DNA of 64,000 nucleotides from an uncultured Tenacibaculum sp. Lineage in GTDB: Bacteria; Bacteroidota; Bacteroidia; Flavobacteriales; Flavobacteriaceae. Under the pieces are notes generated by a model. The model searched no databases. It saw only the letters and a program-made list of their open reading frames with translations, and had not been told where the DNA came from. This document shows positions 7,572-16,336 of the stretch, piece by piece. The translations under genes and the position numbers were made by a program. The stretch covers positions 124,001 through 188,000 of the forward strand of contig CANMCD010000006.1 in NCBI GenBank assembly GCA_947496185.1. The letters are read 5' to 3'. Position 1 is the stretch's first letter, and every line of letters starts with the position of its first letter.

Positions 7572-8865
7572 TCCTAGTTACTTTTACTTGCTTTATCCTT
7601 TTTTTGTCTAACGCTTCGACGGTAAAGGTATAATTACTAAAATTTATTTTTTCTCCTTTTTTAGGAAATTTTCCTGAAACTTCTAATATAAAGCCTGCTA
7701 AGGTTTCACTTTCTCCTTTTTCCTCTTCAAAAGAATCTTCTCTTCCGTCGTCTAGAACCCTACAAAAGTCTTTGATGGTTACTTTTCCATCAAAAATATA
7801 ATTATTTACATCCAATCGAGAGTAAGATAGGTCCTCGTCATCAAATTCGTCATTAATATCACCTACAATTTCTTCAATTACATCTTCTAGTGTAACGATA
7901 CCACTGGTTCCTCCATATTCGTCTACTACGATGGCGAGATGATTTTTCTTTTCTTTAAACTCTTTCAATAAATCGTCTAGTTTTTTGTTTTCGGGTACAA
8001 AGAAAGGTTCTCGTAATAAGGTTTTCCAGTCATAAGTGGTTTTGTTCAAATGCTGTAATAAATCTTTGGCGTATAAAACGCCGACAATATTGTCTATAGA
8101 TTCATGGTATACTGGATTTCTGGAATACCCATTTTTACGGATAACTTTTAAGACTTCTTCAAAAGCCGTGTCATCAGCAATAGCGCAAACATCAGTTCTA
8201 GGTTTCATTATTTGAACTGTTTCTGTGTTTCCGAAAGTAACAATGCCTTCCAATATTTTTTGTTCTTCTTTGGTGGTAGCGTTATCTGAGGTCAATTCTA
8301 AGGCTTGTGATAATCTTTCTACGGATAAATTATTGTTTTTATTGCCTAATTTATTTTCAACGATGCTTGTAAACTTTATCAACGGTGAACTCAAAGGCGT
8401 TAATAATGTATTTAGAAACTGTATCGGTTTTGCCATAAAGTTGGCAAATTGCATTGATTTTCTAGTCGCATAGACTTTAGGTAGTACTTCTCCGAATAAC
8501 AAAATCAAAAAGGTGACCAATACCACTTCTACCATAAATTTAATTACACCTGAAAGATTGCTAAAGAATATTTCACCTAACGCTGCAAAAATTAATACAA
8601 CAAGTATGTTTATAAAGTTATTGGTGATGAGTATAGTGCCTAAAAGTTTTTTAGGGTTTTTAAGTAGTTTTACTACGGTGCTTTTTCCTTTTGATTTTCC
8701 GTCAAGTTCGTTTAGTTGTGTAGAAGAGATTGAAAAGAAGGCAACTTCTGTTCCTGAAATTAAAGCAGAGCAAATTAGCAATACAAGTAAGGCCAAGAGG
8801 TTAAAGGTTGTCATCCAACCAATGCTAGTAAATAGTGTAAGTATAGGTTCGGGTTCTGGGTCCAA
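7564..8865 (-). CDS. gldE: GldE, CNNM/CBS-domain membrane protein of the gliding locus
   Basis: A 433-residue inner-membrane protein related to CNNM/CorC magnesium transporters. An N-terminal DUF21 region (about 20-200) has four hydrophobic segments with the ISGTEVAFFS and GEVLPKVYATRK motifs. A CBS pair follows (about 215-345), with VDEYGGTSGIVTLEDVIEEIVG in the second, and a CorC/HlyC-type C-terminal domain (about 350-430). In F. johnsoniae gldE can partly replace gldD when overexpressed, and the two are always adjacent. Overlap with gldD is 8 bases. A second CNNM-type gene lies at 56461-57546 and lacks the C-terminal domain. Confidence 0.93.
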   Translation of the reverse strand: MDPEPEPILTLFTSIGWMTTFNLLALLVLLICSALISGTEVAFFSISSTQLNELDGKSKGKSTVVKLLKNPKKLLGTILITNNFINILVVLIFAALGEIFFSNLSGVIKFMVEVVLVTFLILLFGEVLPKVYATRKSMQFANFMAKPIQFLNTLLTPLSSPLIKFTSIVENKLGNKNNNLSVERLSQALELTSDNATTKEEQKILEGIVTFGNTETVQIMKPRTDVCAIADDTAFEEVLKVIRKNGYSRNPVYHESIDNIVGVLYAKDLLQHLNKTTYDWKTLLREPFFVPENKKLDDLLKEFKEKKNHLAIVVDEYGGTSGIVTLEDVIEEIVGDINDEFDDEDLSYSRLDVNNYIFDGKVTIKDFCRVLDDGREDSFEEEKGESETLAGFILEVSGKFPKKGEKINFSNYTFTVEALDKKRIKQVKVTRNA

Positions 8866-8884
8866 AATTTAAAATTTAGTTAAG

Positions 8885-9337
8885 CTAAAACGGTAAATCA
8901 TCCTCTTCATTATGTGATTTGTTATTTATATTTTCTTGATTGGGTTGACGCGTAGCATTTGGTTGATTTACGTTTGGTGTTCCTTCTCCAGCATTCGGAT
9001 TTTTCTTAGTAGATAAAAAAGTCATATCTTGTACTAAGATTTCAGTCGTATAACGTTTTATGCCATCCATTTCATATTGACGATTTTTGATACGTCCTTC
9101 TATATATACTTTGTCTCCTTTTGTTAAATATTTTTCGCAAATTTCAGCTAATTTATTACGAACAACGATATTATGCCATTCCGTATTGGTGATTCTTTCA
9201 CCAGTTTGACGATTTGTATAGGTTTCATTAGTTGCTAAAGGAAATCTGCCAATAGAGTTTCCTTCATCAAAATAATGTACTTTTACCTCGTCTCCCAAAT
9301 GTCCAATTAATATAACTTTGTTTACAGTTCCTGCCAC
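8885..9337 (-). CDS. ssb: Single-stranded DNA-binding protein
   Basis: OB-fold protein that coats single-stranded DNA during replication and repair. The 150 residues show the SSB fold at 1-110 (KVILIGHLGDEVKVHYF, the WHNIV turn, GDKVYIEGRI), then a Gln/Asn-rich linker and the acidic tail EEDDLPF that recruits partner proteins. The start is GTG at 9337. A perfect TATATTTG box lies in the gap after mutY, so ssb and gldED can be made without mutY. Confidence 0.95.
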   Translation of the reverse strand: MAGTVNKVILIGHLGDEVKVHYFDEGNSIGRFPLATNETYTNRQTGERITNTEWHNIVVRNKLAEICEKYLTKGDKVYIEGRIKNRQYEMDGIKRYTTEILVQDMTFLSTKKNPNAGEGTPNVNQPNATRQPNQENINNKSHNEEDDLPF

Positions 9338-9359
9338 AGCTACTTAGTTTGTTAAAAAT

Positions 9360-9367
9360 CAAATATA
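9360..9367 (-). promoter_or_regulatory. -7 box for ssb-gldE-gldD
   Basis: TATATTTG on the minus strand matches TAnnTTTG and lies 22 bases before the GTG start of ssb, just after the mutY stop codon. Confidence 0.65.
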
Positions 9368-9372
9368 CAAAA

Positions 9373-10419
9373 TTAACCCTCAGTTTTTAAGTATTGGTCT
9401 AAAAACTTAGCAATCAAAACGGGTACGGGTTTTTCTTTTACCGCTGTCCAATCAAGGGTTGGTTCGTTTAATTTCGGGGTGTTTACAATCCAATATTGCG
9501 TGTATAAATGTTGATGAGATAGTTTGTGTATGATTTCTTTTTTATTGTAAAGTGTTACGTTTACTTTATCCGTAAACTTCGATATGAATTCTTTTGAAGT
9601 TATTAACTCATCTGCTCCAATATATTTATTGCGTTCAATAAGAGGAAACTGGTATAGTCCTTCCCATATACCTCGTCCTTTTCTTTCTTCTAATAGGGTT
9701 TCATTTTCGTCCGTTACGGCTACTAAAAAGTTAAAATAGCGTTTTTTAATTCGTTGTTTTTTTTCTTTTACAGGCAGTTCTTTAGTTAGTTGCAAACGAA
9801 ACCCTTCGCAGCTATCTACAAGTAAGCATTCGTTACATAATGGATTTTGAGGCTTGCATTGCAATGCGCCAAAATCCATTAGAGCTTGATTGTATTCGCC
9901 CGGAGATTGGGTGTCCATCACTTCTTGGGCTAATTTTTTAAATTCCTTAATTCCTTGGGTAGAATTAATAGGGGTTTTTATGCCAAAATAGCGAGATAAT
10001 ACCCTATAGACATTACCATCGACTACGGCTACGGGTTCTTCGAAACAAATAGAAGCAATGGCAGAGGCGGTGTAATCTCCTACACCTTTTAGGGTTAGTA
10101 ATTGTTTGTAGTTGTTAGGAAAAACACCTTGTAAGGTATTTGAAACATATTTGGCTGTTTGGTGTAAGTTTCTTGCTCTTGAATAATAACCGAGCCCTTG
10201 CCATAATTTCAATACTTCCGATTCACTCGCTTTCGCAAGGTCAAAAACGGTAGGGAAACGTGTTGTAAACTTCATAAAGTAGGGTAAACCTTGCGCTACC
10301 CTCGTTTGCTGTAGCATAATTTCACTCAGCCATATGTGGTACGGATTTTTGCTTGTTCTCCATGGTAAATTTCTTTTATGTTCACTGTACCAGTTATTTA
10401 TATTTATTGAGAAAGACAT
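9373..10419 (-). CDS. mutY: A/G-specific adenine DNA glycosylase
   Basis: MutY removes adenine mispaired with 8-oxoguanine. Visible in the 348 residues: catalytic glutamate E33 in LSEIMLQQTRV, a helix-hairpin-helix (LKGVGDYTASA, about 110-120), catalytic aspartate D134 in VVDGNVYRV, and the 4Fe-4S loop C188-X6-C195-X2-C198-X5-C204. The C-terminal Nudix-like domain (about 225-345) recognises 8-oxoG. It is first gene of the mutY-ssb-gldE-gldD run and is divergent from the SusC gene. Confidence 0.96.
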   Translation of the reverse strand: MSFSININNWYSEHKRNLPWRTSKNPYHIWLSEIMLQQTRVAQGLPYFMKFTTRFPTVFDLAKASESEVLKLWQGLGYYSRARNLHQTAKYVSNTLQGVFPNNYKQLLTLKGVGDYTASAIASICFEEPVAVVDGNVYRVLSRYFGIKTPINSTQGIKEFKKLAQEVMDTQSPGEYNQALMDFGALQCKPQNPLCNECLLVDSCEGFRLQLTKELPVKEKKQRIKKRYFNFLVAVTDENETLLEERKGRGIWEGLYQFPLIERNKYIGADELITSKEFISKFTDKVNVTLYNKKEIIHKLSHQHLYTQYWIVNTPKLNEPTLDWTAVKEKPVPVLIAKFLDQYLKTEG

Positions 10420-10482
10420 TCTAATTTGTTTTGAAATGCGAATCGATGAAATAATATGTAAAAATGCTTAAAAACCTATTTT

Positions 10483-10506
10483 TTTAAGTTAAAATTTAAG
10501 TTAAAA
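10483..10506. repeat. Tandem 12-bp repeat upstream of the SusC operon
   Basis: TTTAAGTTAAAA occurs twice without a gap (10483-10494 and 10495-10506), about 105 bases before the SusC start and between divergent mutY and susC. It may be an operator for a regulator; no regulator gene is adjacent. No clear TAnnTTTG box was found for this operon. Confidence 0.5.
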
Positions 10507-10610
10507 GTAGGGTAAAATTGTTTTGACTTGTTAAATAGTATTGTAAGGGTCTGGTATAAAAGACATTACGTAACGAAACAAAATTTTATTAACTAAATCC
10601 AAATTTATCA

Positions 10611-13600
10611 ATGTTAAGAATTGCAAAAGCAGTTACTTTATATTGTTTTCTTCTTGCTGAATTAATTTTTGCACAACAAAAAACAATAAAAGGTTCAATT
10701 AAAGATACTTCAGGTCCTTTGCCTGGGGTAACTGTACTTATTAAAAATACTACAAAAGGTACAGAGTCTGATTTCGATGGAAATTATGTGATTAAAGCTA
10801 ACGAAAACGATGTGTTAGTTTTTAGCTTTATCGGTATGGCTTCCATTGAAAGAAAAGTAGGCAAACAATCTATTATCAATGTAGTTTTTGAAGAAGCCCC
10901 CAATATGTTAAATGAAGTAGAAGTGGTCGCTACAGGATATCGAAAAATAGACAGAAAACTTTTTGCAGGTGCGGCTACGAAACTTAAAATGGAGGACATT
11001 AAGCTGGCAAGTGAGTCTGATATTTCAAAATCCTTAGAAGGGCAAGTAGCTGGTGTTTCAGTTCAAAATGTTTCTAGCACCTTTGGTGCTGCCCCTACGA
11101 TTAGGGTCAGAGGTTCTTCGTCAATTAATGGGAACCAAGCTCCTTTGTGGGTAATTGACGGTGTTGTTTTAGAGGATGCTGTAAATGTGTCAAATGAAGA
11201 TATTAATTCAGGAAATCTTAATGCTATTGTTAGTTCAGGCGTTGCTGGCTTAAACATGGAAGATGTTGAGGAGTTTCAAATCTTAAAAGATGCTTCTGCT
11301 ACTGCTTTGTACGGAGCAAGGGCTATGAATGGTGTTATTGTAATTAATACAAAAAAAGGTGAAAAGGGTAACCTTAATATCAATTATTCTAGTAGCATGA
11401 TTATTAGGCCTAGACCAAGTTATGCCGATTTCAACATTCTTAATTCAAAAGATCAAATGTCTGTAAATAGAGAGTTGTACGAAAAAGGTTGGATAAATAT
11501 TGCTAATACTCAGGGGGCAGCAACGCACGGTCCTTACGGTAAATTATTTGATGAAATCGCAAAGAACAATATCCAATGGGGTACTAATGATAGTCAAATA
11601 AATTCTTTCTTAAGAAAATACGAAACAGCGAATACAAATTGGTTTAAAGAGCTTTTCAATACAGGAATTCAAAGCAATCATTCATTGAATGTTTCGGGTG
11701 GTGGACAGAAGGCTACTTACTATGCTTCTGTTAGTTTTTTAAAAGATGGAGGGGTTACCATTGCAGATCATGTAGATCGATATACGACACTTCTAAAGGG
11801 GACTTTTTTTGTGAGTGATAAGTTAAACATCACTACACAAGCAAACATATCTTATAGACATCAAGGGTTGTCAGGAGTGAGTGATTCAGGAAACGGTGTT
11901 ACCAATCAAAACGATGTAGGAGGAGTTGATAGGTATACAGGAAGAGTTAATCGTGATTTTGATAATAACCCTTTTATGTATGCTTTACACACAAGTAGAA
12001 ATATTAGGGCGAGAGATGAACGAGGAAACTTTGAATATTTTAGAAAAAACTTCACGGATTTTAATATGGTTGAAGAGTTGAGTTTAAACAAAACTCAGCT
12101 CACAGCTAAGGATATGAGCTTTCTTACCAATATTAACTATGAGCTAAAAGATAATGTAATATTCAATGCCAGACTATCTGCCCGTTTTGTGAACAACAAA
12201 ATAGAAAGGCTAACCCATGAAAAATCTAATGAAGCCAGGTCTTATAGAGCAGGTACAGGGCCTCTTGATTCGGAATTGATTCGTGAACGGAACTATTTTT
12301 TATTTGAAATGCCAGATGAGGTTACTGGAATTAGATATAGTAGATTGCCTGAGGGAGGGATTTATGGTACTAGAAATCAACAAATGAAAAATTACTTTAT
12401 CAATAGTAATATCAGTTGGGATCCTAGGTATGGTGACGATCATAAGTTTACTTTTTTCTTAGGGTCTGAAATGCGAATCATTAATAGATCAATAGACTGG
12501 AATAGTGGATTCGGTCACTTATATGATTTTGGAAATGTGTCGAAACCTTCTGAAAAAAACATAATATACTTAGCGAGTATAGGTAGGTCATATTTTGGGA
12601 GAGAAGAGACGTTTGATCGTTTTTTTGCTGGATTATTTAATTATGGATATACTTTTAAAAATAAATATACCCTAAACGGTGCTGTAAGATATGAAGCCTC
12701 AAATAGATTGGGGAAGTCTACTGCTGCACGCTGGTTTCCTACTTGGAGTATCTCAGGTAAGTGGAATGTTTCTAAAGAAAATTTTATGCAAGGTGTATCA
12801 TGGGTCAATAATTTAGCGCTTAGAACAAGTTATGGACTAAACGGATCGTTAGGTAATGCAGTTAATGCCAGTTTAATTGCTAAATCAAGAAACTCTAGTA
12901 GGCCCATACATCCTGATGCTTCTGAACTTGAAATATACATAGAACAGTTAGGAAATAATGATTTAACTTGGGAGAAGCAATATGAATTTAATATTGGGTT
13001 AGACTATGGCTTGTTTAATAATAGTATCAGAGGAGATTTTAATTATTATAGGCGAAATGGTTTTGACTTAGTAGGAGGATATATGTCAAGCGGTGTTGGT
13101 GGTGAAAGAGTAAAATGGGGTAATGTATTAGATTTAAAGGGTGAAGGGTTTGAGGTTTCCTTGAGCGCTACTCCCATAAAAACAGATGATTTTAAATGGG
13201 ATATAGCGGCTAATTTTTCTCAACATATAAACACGGTAAAAAACTTACAATCTCAATATTGGTTAGGGAGAGCTTCATCTCAATTGGGTATCCCAGTTGA
13301 AAATGGCCCCGTTAGAGGTTTTTATTCAGCCCGTTTTGCTGGACTGGATCATGAGGGGATACCTGAGTTCTTTGATAGAAACAATAATAAAGTTAAGTTC
13401 ATAGCGCTTCAATCGAATGATTATTCAGATTTCGTTTTTTCGGGGAATCTTGAGCCTACACAAATTGGAGGGCTAACGAACACTATTTCTTACAAAGGAA
13501 TTGCTTTATCTGCCTTAATAAGTGGTCAATTTGGTCATAAAAAAAGGGTGTATAATACCTTTTCATACAGATATCAAGATCACCAGGCACTTTCTTCTCA

Positions 13601-13982
13601 CTTAATAAACAGGTGGCGTGTACAAGGGGATGAGGCTATAACTAACATCCCAGTTGTTTTAGACGCTGACCGTTTAAATAGTGACGATCGTAACAATATT
13701 GCAACAGCCTACAACCTTTATAATATGTCAGATTTTTGGGTAGCGGATGCATCATTTATAAGGTTGAAAAATATCTCTTTGTCATATGCACTTTCAAGAA
13801 GTCTATTGAAAAAGTTACGCCTTTCAAATGTAAGGGTAGGTTTACAAGGATCAAATTTAGCATTGTTGTGGCTGGCAGATCCTGAAAAATTAAACGGTGA
13901 AGATCCTGAGTTTGTTAGTTCAGGGGGGTCTATCATGCCCATTATTAAACAATATACTGTGACTTTAAATGTAGGTTTTTAA
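10611..13982 (+). CDS. SusC/RagA family TonB-linked outer-membrane transporter
   Basis: A 1123-residue outer-membrane channel that imports oligomeric nutrients with TonB energy and a SusD lid. Order of parts: signal peptide ending near FAQQ (about 22), carboxypeptidase-D-like regulatory domain (about 25-100, GVTVLIKNTTKGTESDFDG), plug domain (about 120-240) with the SusC signatures RVRGSSSINGNQAPLWVIDG and LKDASATALYGARAMNGVI, then a 22-stranded barrel ending in an aromatic-rich strand, TVTLNVGF. There is no STN domain, so signalling to an anti-sigma factor is not expected. The SusD gene follows 15 bases later. The absence of any glycosidase and the presence of a peptidase point to peptides or proteins as cargo (inference). 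Confidence 0.95.
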   Translation: MLRIAKAVTLYCFLLAELIFAQQKTIKGSIKDTSGPLPGVTVLIKNTTKGTESDFDGNYVIKANENDVLVFSFIGMASIERKVGKQSIINVVFEEAPNMLNEVEVVATGYRKIDRKLFAGAATKLKMEDIKLASESDISKSLEGQVAGVSVQNVSSTFGAAPTIRVRGSSSINGNQAPLWVIDGVVLEDAVNVSNEDINSGNLNAIVSSGVAGLNMEDVEEFQILKDASATALYGARAMNGVIVINTKKGEKGNLNINYSSSMIIRPRPSYADFNILNSKDQMSVNRELYEKGWINIANTQGAATHGPYGKLFDEIAKNNIQWGTNDSQINSFLRKYETANTNWFKELFNTGIQSNHSLNVSGGGQKATYYASVSFLKDGGVTIADHVDRYTTLLKGTFFVSDKLNITTQANISYRHQGLSGVSDSGNGVTNQNDVGGVDRYTGRVNRDFDNNPFMYALHTSRNIRARDERGNFEYFRKNFTDFNMVEELSLNKTQLTAKDMSFLTNINYELKDNVIFNARLSARFVNNKIERLTHEKSNEARSYRAGTGPLDSELIRERNYFLFEMPDEVTGIRYSRLPEGGIYGTRNQQMKNYFINSNISWDPRYGDDHKFTFFLGSEMRIINRSIDWNSGFGHLYDFGNVSKPSEKNIIYLASIGRSYFGREETFDRFFAGLFNYGYTFKNKYTLNGAVRYEASNRLGKSTAARWFPTWSISGKWNVSKENFMQGVSWVNNLALRTSYGLNGSLGNAVNASLIAKSRNSSRPIHPDASELEIYIEQLGNNDLTWEKQYEFNIGLDYGLFNNSIRGDFNYYRRNGFDLVGGYMSSGVGGERVKWGNVLDLKGEGFEVSLSATPIKTDDFKWDIAANFSQHINTVKNLQSQYWLGRASSQLGIPVENGPVRGFYSARFAGLDHEGIPEFFDRNNNKVKFIALQSNDYSDFVFSGNLEPTQIGGLTNTISYKGIALSALISGQFGHKKRVYNTFSYRYQDHQALSSHLINRWRVQGDEAITNIPVVLDADRLNSDDRNNIATAYNLYNMSDFWVADASFIRLKNISLSYALSRSLLKKLRLSNVRVGLQGSNLALLWLADPEKLNGEDPEFVSSGGSIMPIIKQYTVTLNVGF

Positions 13983-13997
13983 CAAAATAGGATTACC

Positions 13998-15428
13998 ATG
14001 AAAAAATATATTAAATACATCTTTTCTACCTTTTTTATAGCATTCATATCATGTAATGATCATCTTGATGTAGTGCCAGATCAAAGATTAGAAATTGATA
14101 ATATCGAAAAACTAGAAGCTACTTTAGTGGGGGCATACAATAATAGTAGAGGCTATAGGTTTACACATTTCAGTAGTGATGATGTAGAATTGGCAGAGGA
14201 TGTTTTCTCAGATCACCCCATTATTGAGGATCTTTATACATGGAGTAAGGATATTAGAAATCAAACTGATCAAGATTCTCCTTCAGAATTTTGGAGGTCA
14301 ACGTATCGGTCGATTGCTCAAGCGAATTTGGTGTTAGAAAAAGCTTCTTTAATTAAGGTTGTTACAACAGAAGAAAGTGTAAAGCTTTCTCTGATTATAG
14401 CCGAAGCAAAATTGTTGAGATCTTATTATCACTTTATGTTAGTGAATATTTTTGGAAAACATTATAACACCTCTTCGTCTCAGGATTTGGGTGTTCCTTA
14501 TGTTGAAAAAGTTGAAAACAGTTTAAATCCTGAATACAAAAGGCAGAGTGTTGAAGAAGTATATAATAAATCAGAACAAGATCTGTTGGATGCGATCAAT
14601 AGTATTCAAAAAGACAACACTTCTTTTAAAAATAACAAATATCGATTTACGTTAGCTACGATGTATGCTTATGCAGCTCGCTTTTATGCTTTTAGAAATC
14701 GGGATGCTAAAGATCAGGATGAAGTTATTAAGTATGCAGCAAAATCTCTAGACTACTTCCAAGGAAAAAACAATTTGCCTTTTTTGGAGGAATTAAATAG
14801 TAATCCAAATGCAACTATTGATATTCAACGTTCAGATGTTGGTATGGTACAGTATTCTTGGTCATTCCTGCCATTCAATTATGTGTATCAATCAACGTTC
14901 AACATAAAAAAAATCCTAGAAAAAAATCCTCTAAATCTTGTAGACCTAAGATTTGCTATAAATTATACAAGAAGTGGAAATGTATTTATACCCGCAAATT
15001 ACTTTGTGTTTAATTCGCAAAACATAGGTATACAGGCAGTTGATGTGTTTCCACTAGTTGAAGTCATTTTAAACAAAGCGGAAGCTCATATTAGAAAAGA
15101 AGAGTTTCAACAGGCAAAAGACCTTTTAAGTGAAATTGGTGAAAAATGTTATGAAAATTATGAGGATAGTTTGTTCGATATAAAAACATTGTTAAGTTTT
15201 TATGAGACTACTTCTGTAAAAGATGCTTGGACGCAATACCTATTACATGAAAGAAGAAATTCTTTGTTTTTAAAGGGGTTTAGGTGGTTTGATCTAAAGA
15301 GATATAATATGGACGTTAGTCATAAACTAAAAGACGGGACGGTTATTTCTTTGTTACAAACACTTCCTAATAAGGCATACCAGATACCTTCTTATGCTAT
15401 TTCTAACGGAATTACTCCTAATAATTAA
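13998..15428 (+). CDS. SusD/RagB family nutrient-binding lipoprotein
   Basis: A 476-residue outer-membrane lipoprotein forming the hinged lid on the SusC channel. The signal peptide ends in the lipobox FISC (C19). The N-terminal part has the family's DxxPDQRLE and LVGAYNN segments, the middle has TPR-like helices (EAKLLRSYYHFMLVNIFG, typical of SusD), and the C-terminal part has PLVEVILNKAEAH and LLHERRNSLFLKGFRWFDLKR. Spacing to SusC is 15 bases and to the metallopeptidase gene 10 bases, so one operon is likely. Confidence 0.94.
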   Translation: MKKYIKYIFSTFFIAFISCNDHLDVVPDQRLEIDNIEKLEATLVGAYNNSRGYRFTHFSSDDVELAEDVFSDHPIIEDLYTWSKDIRNQTDQDSPSEFWRSTYRSIAQANLVLEKASLIKVVTTEESVKLSLIIAEAKLLRSYYHFMLVNIFGKHYNTSSSQDLGVPYVEKVENSLNPEYKRQSVEEVYNKSEQDLLDAINSIQKDNTSFKNNKYRFTLATMYAYAARFYAFRNRDAKDQDEVIKYAAKSLDYFQGKNNLPFLEELNSNPNATIDIQRSDVGMVQYSWSFLPFNYVYQSTFNIKKILEKNPLNLVDLRFAINYTRSGNVFIPANYFVFNSQNIGIQAVDVFPLVEVILNKAEAHIRKEEFQQAKDLLSEIGEKCYENYEDSLFDIKTLLSFYETTSVKDAWTQYLLHERRNSLFLKGFRWFDLKRYNMDVSHKLKDGTVISLLQTLPNKAYQIPSYAISNGITPNN

Positions 15429-15438
15429 ACGTATCATA

Positions 15439-16335
15439 ATGAAAAAATATACAAATAAAATACTAATCTTGACACTGCTAACCAGTGTGTTTTTCTTTGG
15501 TTGTACTGACAAAGAAGAGCCTATTACCCCTTCAAATGAAGCGCTATTTCCTGAACTTAATAAATCGGAATATGACATAAAGCTTGAAAAAATGTATGCT
15601 AAATACAATCTTAGAGTAGAGTACCGGTATAAGAAAAACCTACTCCCTAGTGATTGGTATGCTATAGCGCCTATAAAAGAAGAATTGATTATTCCGTTCT
15701 CTGAATTTTTATTAGATTATTGGATAAAGCCAATGGAATTGTCTTCTAGTGAAAGTTTTATAAGACAGCATATGGTTAAAAAAATTGTCCTTATTGGTTC
15801 TAAGGCATTTAACAAAGATGGGTCAGTAACTTTAGGAACAGCTGAAGGAGGGAGTTTAATCAGGTTTACAGAGTGTAATGATTTTACTTTGACTGATAAG
15901 AGTTGGCTAAGAAGAGTTTTGAATGTTGCTTACCATGAATATGGTCATATTTTACATATGAACTTTATTTTACCTGACGAATATAGAGAAGTTACTCCAA
16001 ATAATTATACTAGAAACGGATGGCAGACAGTAAATACTAATGAAAAAGCTTTAAAGCGAGGCATGATATCTGGATATGGTACAAAAAGCGTACACGAAGA
16101 CTTTGTTGAATTATTTTCTCGTTATATAACGCTAAGTGAAAAGGATCTTGCTTATTTTTTTGAGGAAGAATCTATGGATGGTATTAATGACCCAGTAAAG
16201 ATTAAAGAAATAACTGAAAGAAACGAAGGTCGTAAACTTTTAGAACAAAAGTTGAATATTTTAAAACGTTTTTTAGAAAACTTAGGCTTCGATTTAGTAA
16301 AAAACAGAAGATTATTACAAGAAAAACTCCAATAA
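15439..16335 (+). CDS. Zinc-binding metallopeptidase lipoprotein of the SusCD operon
   Basis: A 298-residue lipoprotein (lipobox FFGC, C22) with a gluzincin-like HEYGH motif (H166, E167, H170) and a downstream VHEDFVE helix (E220 or E224) that could give the third zinc ligand. This matches the putative zinc-binding metallopeptidases found beside SusCD pairs in many Bacteroidota. The start used is ATG 15439, which gives a clean MKKYTNKIL... signal; an upstream start at 15394 would overlap SusD and spoil the signal peptide. It sits between SusD and a DUF4302 protein, so it probably trims peptides at the cell surface before import. Substrate is unknown. Confidence 0.85.
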   Translation: MKKYTNKILILTLLTSVFFFGCTDKEEPITPSNEALFPELNKSEYDIKLEKMYAKYNLRVEYRYKKNLLPSDWYAIAPIKEELIIPFSEFLLDYWIKPMELSSSESFIRQHMVKKIVLIGSKAFNKDGSVTLGTAEGGSLIRFTECNDFTLTDKSWLRRVLNVAYHEYGHILHMNFILPDEYREVTPNNYTRNGWQTVNTNEKALKRGMISGYGTKSVHEDFVELFSRYITLSEKDLAYFFEEESMDGINDPVKIKEITERNEGRKLLEQKLNILKRFLENLGFDLVKNRRLLQEKLQ

Positions 16336-16336
16336 A

